Source of the DNA: an uncultured Sulfuricurvum sp.
GTDB taxonomy: Bacteria > Campylobacterota > Campylobacteria > Campylobacterales > Sulfurimonadaceae
Assembly: GCF_937936435.1 (NCBI RefSeq)
Contig: NZ_CALDDG010000098.1
Location: 1-8,118 of the forward strand
DNA length: 8,118 nucleotides
Direction of reading: 5' to 3'
Positions 4,754-8,118 of this stretch are shown here, in pieces. The notes below the pieces were generated by a model, which was given only the letters and a program-made list of their open reading frames with translations, had not been told where the DNA came from and made no database searches. Numbering within the stretch: position 1 is the stretch's first letter; the number at the start of each line of letters is the position of its first letter. The position numbers and the translations under genes are program-made.

Positions 4754-6838
4754 ATGAGAGCTTTGTTTTTTTCATTCGTATCGTTTGCGCTGACTGTGCT
4801 TTTTTATTGGCTTTGGTGGCAAACTCCTTTACTGAGTCAACTGGATTATAAGTTTTACGACCGTATAGCCCACTCATTCCCTTCAAGACATTCTCCGGAT
4901 TCGACACTTGTCGTCGAAATCGATGAAAAGAGCTTGGAAGCTTTCGGGCAATGGCCGTGGCCGAGAATGATAACCTCCGAATTGGTCAATACCATCGCCG
5001 ATGCCAAACCTGCCTCTATCGTTTTTGATATTATATTCTCGGAAAAAGACCGTTCCTCACCGGATACGCTAAAAGGGTTTTACCGCGAACTGTTCGGTTT
5101 GAATGTGACCGTACAGGGATTGCCGAAGCCGCTTGAGAGTAATGATCGTCTTTTGTCGGATGCGATGAATCGTACGGTGAGTGTTCTACCCGTATTTGCC
5201 GATAGCAATAATCGTCAAACGTCTTGTTTTCTGCCGAACCGTGTAAATCAGTCTTCAGCTGATTTTTTATATACGCTTACCAATATCGATTCGCTGGTAT
5301 GCAGTCTTCCCCGATTTCAGCAACATGCACAAGGGAGCGGACATATCCATGCTACCGCCGATAAAGACGGAATTTTGCGAAGGCTTCCCCTCTTTATACG
5401 TAATAACGATAATTTGGTACCGACTCTCGGAATGGCGGCCGTAGGAACATCGAATGAGGCGCTGATACGGATTTATCCGGTATCGCCTCTGATCGGTGAC
5501 ATGGGTGTTGAGATTTCGAAGTATCGTTTTACGATGGATAAATTTGCGGAAGGATTGTTGCATTTTTATCCTGCAAATCAGTATCATCGGGTTTCGGCAT
5601 ATGACCTTTTGCATGGAAACGTCGATCCGAAGAGAATGGAAGGAAAAATCGTTTTCATAGGATCGAGCGCCCTCGGACTCGATACGCGCCATACGATTAC
5701 GGACGGGACGATGCGACCTGGAGTATTCGTACATGCGACGTTAGCCGAAAATATTCTAAATAACGATCTCAGTGTTCAACCCGATATCTATAAGCCTTTG
5801 GCTATTTTAACTTCATTTTTTACGGCGTTAGTGCTTCTATTTTGGATGAACCGAAAACGCTATTTGCATGTAGTGCTCCTCTTCGCGGCTGCGGCAGTGA
5901 TCAGTTTCGTATTGACCTATGCTCTTTGGGAATATCATATATACATTTCAATCGGATATTTTGTCATTCCGTTGTTCTCTTTTTTGTTTGTACTCGGGCT
6001 ATTGATGTTTATTATCGATTATCGGAATACCAAAAAATTTATCGCAGATATGCAAAAAGCGGCAGAGCAAAAACAGCGTCTAAGCAATGCGTTAGAACAA
6101 AGTGAAAGTGAACGGGAATATCAAAAAACGATGCTCTTTCAACAATCCAAGTTGGCGGCGATGGGCGAGATGATCGATAACATCGCCCATCAGTGGAGAC
6201 AGCCTCTTAATATGCTCGGTGTGATCATACAAGATGTCGAATATGCCTATCACTCTGGAAAAGTGAATGAAGATTATCTGCATACGATGAGCAGCGAATC
6301 GATGGAACAAATTGTTTTTATGTCGCAAACGATTGAAGACTTTCGTAATTTTGTCAAACCTGACCAGACCAATGCCCCGTTTGATCTGAATGAGGCCGTT
6401 TCAAAATCGTTGCAGCTTCTTTCCGGTATGTTTGAATCGCATGGCATTGAAATTGACGTTCGATACTGCGATGTACCTTTGGAAATTAACGGATCGATAA
6501 GCGAATTCAAACAGGTGATGATTAATCTTTTGCAAAATTCCCGGGATGCCTTGGATGAGAGAAAACCGGCTTTGCCGAAGATTATTATTCGTCTTTTAAC
6601 GGAGAATTCCAATGCCGTTTTATCTCTTCAAGACAACGGAGGAGGGATAGCCGAAAATATAATCGGGCGGATTTTTGAACCTTATTTTACGACCAAAGAA
6701 GAGGGCAAAGGGAGTGGAATCGGGTTGTATATGTCGTATGCCATCATACGAACCAAAATGGGAGGGAATATCAACGTTGTCAATACGGACGGAGGAACAT
6801 TATTCACGATTTCGATTCCGTTACGACGCCACGCATGA
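4754..6838 (+). CDS. CHASE2-domain sensor histidine kinase
   Basis: 694-residue inner-membrane sensor kinase. Order: first transmembrane helix (about 3-22); periplasmic CHASE2 domain (about 30-345) with typical FYDRIAH, VVEIDEKSLEAFGQWPWPR, SIVFDIIFSE and GKIVFIGSSALGL patches; three further helices (about 348-365, 370-391, 398-422); a coiled-coil linker (about 425-465); HisKA with H479 in IAHQWRQPLN as phospho-acceptor; and an ATPase domain with N box NLLQNSRDAL (591-600, N595), G1 DNGGG (627-631), FEPYFTTK (641-648) and G2 GKGSGIGL (651-658). All kinase boxes look intact, so it should be active. It ends without a receiver domain, and no response regulator is adjacent. It closes the fecR-ompA operon. 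CHASE2 domains are extracytoplasmic sensors whose ligand is generally unknown; coupling to FecR and OmpA is inferred from gene order. Confidence 0.96.
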   Translation: MRALFFSFVSFALTVLFYWLWWQTPLLSQLDYKFYDRIAHSFPSRHSPDSTLVVEIDEKSLEAFGQWPWPRMITSELVNTIADAKPASIVFDIIFSEKDRSSPDTLKGFYRELFGLNVTVQGLPKPLESNDRLLSDAMNRTVSVLPVFADSNNRQTSCFLPNRVNQSSADFLYTLTNIDSLVCSLPRFQQHAQGSGHIHATADKDGILRRLPLFIRNNDNLVPTLGMAAVGTSNEALIRIYPVSPLIGDMGVEISKYRFTMDKFAEGLLHFYPANQYHRVSAYDLLHGNVDPKRMEGKIVFIGSSALGLDTRHTITDGTMRPGVFVHATLAENILNNDLSVQPDIYKPLAILTSFFTALVLLFWMNRKRYLHVVLLFAAAAVISFVLTYALWEYHIYISIGYFVIPLFSFLFVLGLLMFIIDYRNTKKFIADMQKAAEQKQRLSNALEQSESEREYQKTMLFQQSKLAAMGEMIDNIAHQWRQPLNMLGVIIQDVEYAYHSGKVNEDYLHTMSSESMEQIVFMSQTIEDFRNFVKPDQTNAPFDLNEAVSKSLQLLSGMFESHGIEIDVRYCDVPLEINGSISEFKQVMINLLQNSRDALDERKPALPKIIIRLLTENSNAVLSLQDNGGGIAENIIGRIFEPYFTTKEEGKGSGIGLYMSYAIIRTKMGGNINVVNTDGGTLFTISIPLRRHA

Positions 6839-6878
6839 TATATCTTACTCCGGCGCATATTTCTAAGGGGAGTTTGCG

Positions 6879-6884
6879 TATAAT
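6879..6884 (+). promoter_or_regulatory. -10 box of the lipoprotein gene promoter
   Basis: A perfect TATAAT, 40 bases after the kinase stop codon. Transcription would start near 6891, giving a leader of about 22 bases with AAAGGA at 6902-6907 before the ATG at 6913. No convincing -35 is visible (CATATT at 17 bases). It makes the lipoprotein gene at least partly independent of the kinase operon. Confidence 0.5.
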
Positions 6885-6912
6885 GAGCATTATTCGATTA
6901 AAAAGGATTAGG

Positions 6913-7398
6913 ATGCGATTATCTTGGATTACTTTATCAGCTTTATTAGCCTTTAGCGGCTGTGCACAAAAAGGGGCCTTCGATCTATTTAAGATGGATG
7001 AAGCGCACGAAAAAGCGATCGAGCAAACACGTACCGGAACAATCGTACTCTCTTTGGAAACTAAAGCGATTATGTCATCACTTTATTTGAATAAAATCGA
7101 TCCGGCCGACTACAAAGACGGGGAGTATTTTATCGTAGCCGTTTATTTTGAAAATGACGATCGCACGATTAGAGTACGTGAACTCGAGTCAAACGGATAT
7201 TCGCTGACGCTTAACGGGAAAAAAGCGACGTCGATCGAGTTGCTCGATAGCAAAGATCCCCGCCGCGCTATGATGCCGATCCAAAACAATTGGAATCGTT
7301 TTTATTTCGTCCGCTTCAACCCGTCGGCTGAGAGTTCTTTAGTTCTTCAGCTCGAAAATAATCAGACAGGGTCGGTTGCGTTAAGCTATCAAAAATAG
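6913..7398 (+). CDS. Small lipoprotein of unknown function
   Basis: 161-residue protein with a lipoprotein-type signal peptide: MRLSWITLSALLAFSGC, lipidation predicted at C17 (F at -3 is tolerated but less common than L). The mature part has a charged helical segment (about 22-40) and then an all-beta pattern (IVLSLETKAIMSSLYL, YFIVAVYFEND, YSLTLNGKKA, FYFVRFNPSAE, SSLVLQLE), like a small immunoglobulin-like domain. I cannot name a family. The ATG at 6913 is chosen because AAAGGA precedes it by 5 bases, it follows the TATAAT box, and it gives a normal signal peptide. An in-frame ATG at 6835 would overlap the kinase stop by ATGA but lacks a ribosome site and would put some 40 residues before the Cys. 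The last 83 bases overlap the transglycosylase gene on the other strand. Confidence 0.85.
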   Translation: MRLSWITLSALLAFSGCAQKGAFDLFKMDEAHEKAIEQTRTGTIVLSLETKAIMSSLYLNKIDPADYKDGEYFIVAVYFENDDRTIRVRELESNGYSLTLNGKKATSIELLDSKDPRRAMMPIQNNWNRFYFVRFNPSAESSLVLQLENNQTGSVALSYQK

Positions 7399-8118
7399 CA
7401 CCGATCGATACGGGTTCACCCAATATCTTTTTATAAATGACATAATTGGCAAGGACCCGCTTGCCGTATTCGCGGCTTTCGGCATTAGAAATCAGCTCCA
7501 TACTTAAAAACGGCTCGTACGTACCGCTTAGAAACGGGGTTCCGTTTTGAAGCATTCTTTTCGTAAATCCCATTCCACCGTTGTACGCATAGGCGATAAA
7601 GACCGGATTATAGAGATATTTTTGCAGATAATTCAGATGCACAATGGCGTATGCAATGTTATGTTCGGGATTGAACATATCATCATACGATGTCGGTTTA
7701 AACGGATTGGATTTGGCAATCTCATCTACGACGAACGGCATCAGCTGCATTAGTCCCAATGCAAACGAACGGGAAATCAGTCCGGGGATCAATCGCGTCT
7801 CCTGACGCATCAACGCGTACACGATCGCTTTTTGATCGTTTGTCAGGTTTTGCATATATTGATTGTACGGCATCGTAAAGTCGTGGATGAGCGGTGTGTA
7901 GGCACGCTCTATCATGTAGGCCTGTACCGCAACCGAATCTTCACCGTCGTAACGTTCGATCAGATTAACCAAAGTGTCGGGAGTAGAGGCTTCGATCTCT
8001 TTATGCAGGGAATTCCATATGAAAGGATCATCCCCCCTGAAACCGCCGGGGCCCGATGTCGGAAGCGTCGTAAAATAATTTTCGGTATCAATCCCTAATT
8101 TCTCTTTGGCATAGAGGG
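7316..8118 (-). CDS. Soluble-lytic-transglycosylase-like protein (5' end outside window)
   Basis: Cleaves the glycan strands of peptidoglycan between N-acetylmuramic acid and N-acetylglucosamine, forming 1,6-anhydro ends, in the periplasm. The frame is open from the window edge (first full codon at 8116), giving 266 residues to the TGA at 7316; signal peptide and N-terminal part are missing. The SLT domain is at about 90-235: VYALMRQETRLIPG with E106 as catalytic acid, SRSFALGLMQLMP (115-127), NPEHNIAYAIVHLNYL (149-164) and AYNGG (177-181), matching the order in Slt70-type enzymes. The motif SRSFALG replaces the more usual S.AGA.G, with the Gly retained. About 35 residues follow the domain; the last 27 codons are antisense to the lipoprotein gene. 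It fits with the cell-wall theme of the neighbouring operon, but it is transcribed convergently. Confidence 0.94.
   Translation of the reverse strand, partial: LYAKEKLGIDTENYFTTLPTSGPGGFRGDDPFIWNSLHKEIEASTPDTLVNLIERYDGEDSVAVQAYMIERAYTPLIHDFTMPYNQYMQNLTNDQKAIVYALMRQETRLIPGLISRSFALGLMQLMPFVVDEIAKSNPFKPTSYDDMFNPEHNIAYAIVHLNYLQKYLYNPVFIAYAYNGGMGFTKRMLQNGTPFLSGTYEPFLSMELISNAESREYGKRVLANYVIYKKILGEPVSIGAIFDSLTQPTLSDYFRAEELKNSQPTG

Noticed and set aside
5267..5734. Minus-strand open frame of 155 codons inside the kinase gene
   Set aside because: Antisense to the CHASE2 domain coding region, with no recognisable domain.
6835..6912. Upstream start for the lipoprotein with an ATGA overlap to the kinase stop
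   Set aside because: Tempting as coupled translation, but there is no ribosome site and it would place over 40 residues before the lipidated Cys; the ATG at 6913 has AAAGGA and a promoter just upstream.

Overview
The window looks like chromosomal DNA of a free-living sulfur-oxidising Campylobacterota (Epsilonproteobacteria) bacterium, best guess a Sulfuricurvum/Sulfurimonas-type organism. This rests on the protein style of MetG, Fbp, MobB and the kinase, on AT-rich -10 boxes with weak -35 boxes, and on moderate GC (roughly 45-50% in sampled housekeeping lines). It is an inference; no rRNA or tRNA gene is present to anchor it.

Layout. Positions 1-3552 are all on the minus strand, so transcription runs right to left: mobB (molybdopterin-guanine dinucleotide biosynthesis), fbp (fructose-1,6-bisphosphatase, ATGA overlap with mobB), and a small Cys-rich protein gene overlapping the end of fbp. 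Then come two tandem palindromic repeats (1955-2019), an AT-rich gene for a secreted four-cysteine protein, an mntA-hepT (MNT/HEPN) toxin-antitoxin pair, and the 5' part of metG, which leaves the window at position 1. The stretch 629-2025 reads like an accessory insert within a housekeeping cluster.

From the divergent intergenic region at 3553-3722 a second, plus-strand operon starts: a secreted FecR-domain protein (3723-4151), an OmpA-like peptidoglycan-binding protein (4154-4750) and a large CHASE2 histidine kinase (4754-6838), separated by only 2 and 3 bases. The three products cover periplasm, cell wall and inner membrane. They look like one envelope-sensing pathway, with no response regulator gene in the window. 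This is the most interesting candidate system here.

Downstream, a plus-strand gene with its own perfect TATAAT box encodes a small lipoprotein (6913-7398). It converges on, and overlaps by 83 bp, the 3' end of a minus-strand Slt-type lytic transglycosylase gene that leaves the window at 8118. The right half of the window therefore has a cell-envelope theme.
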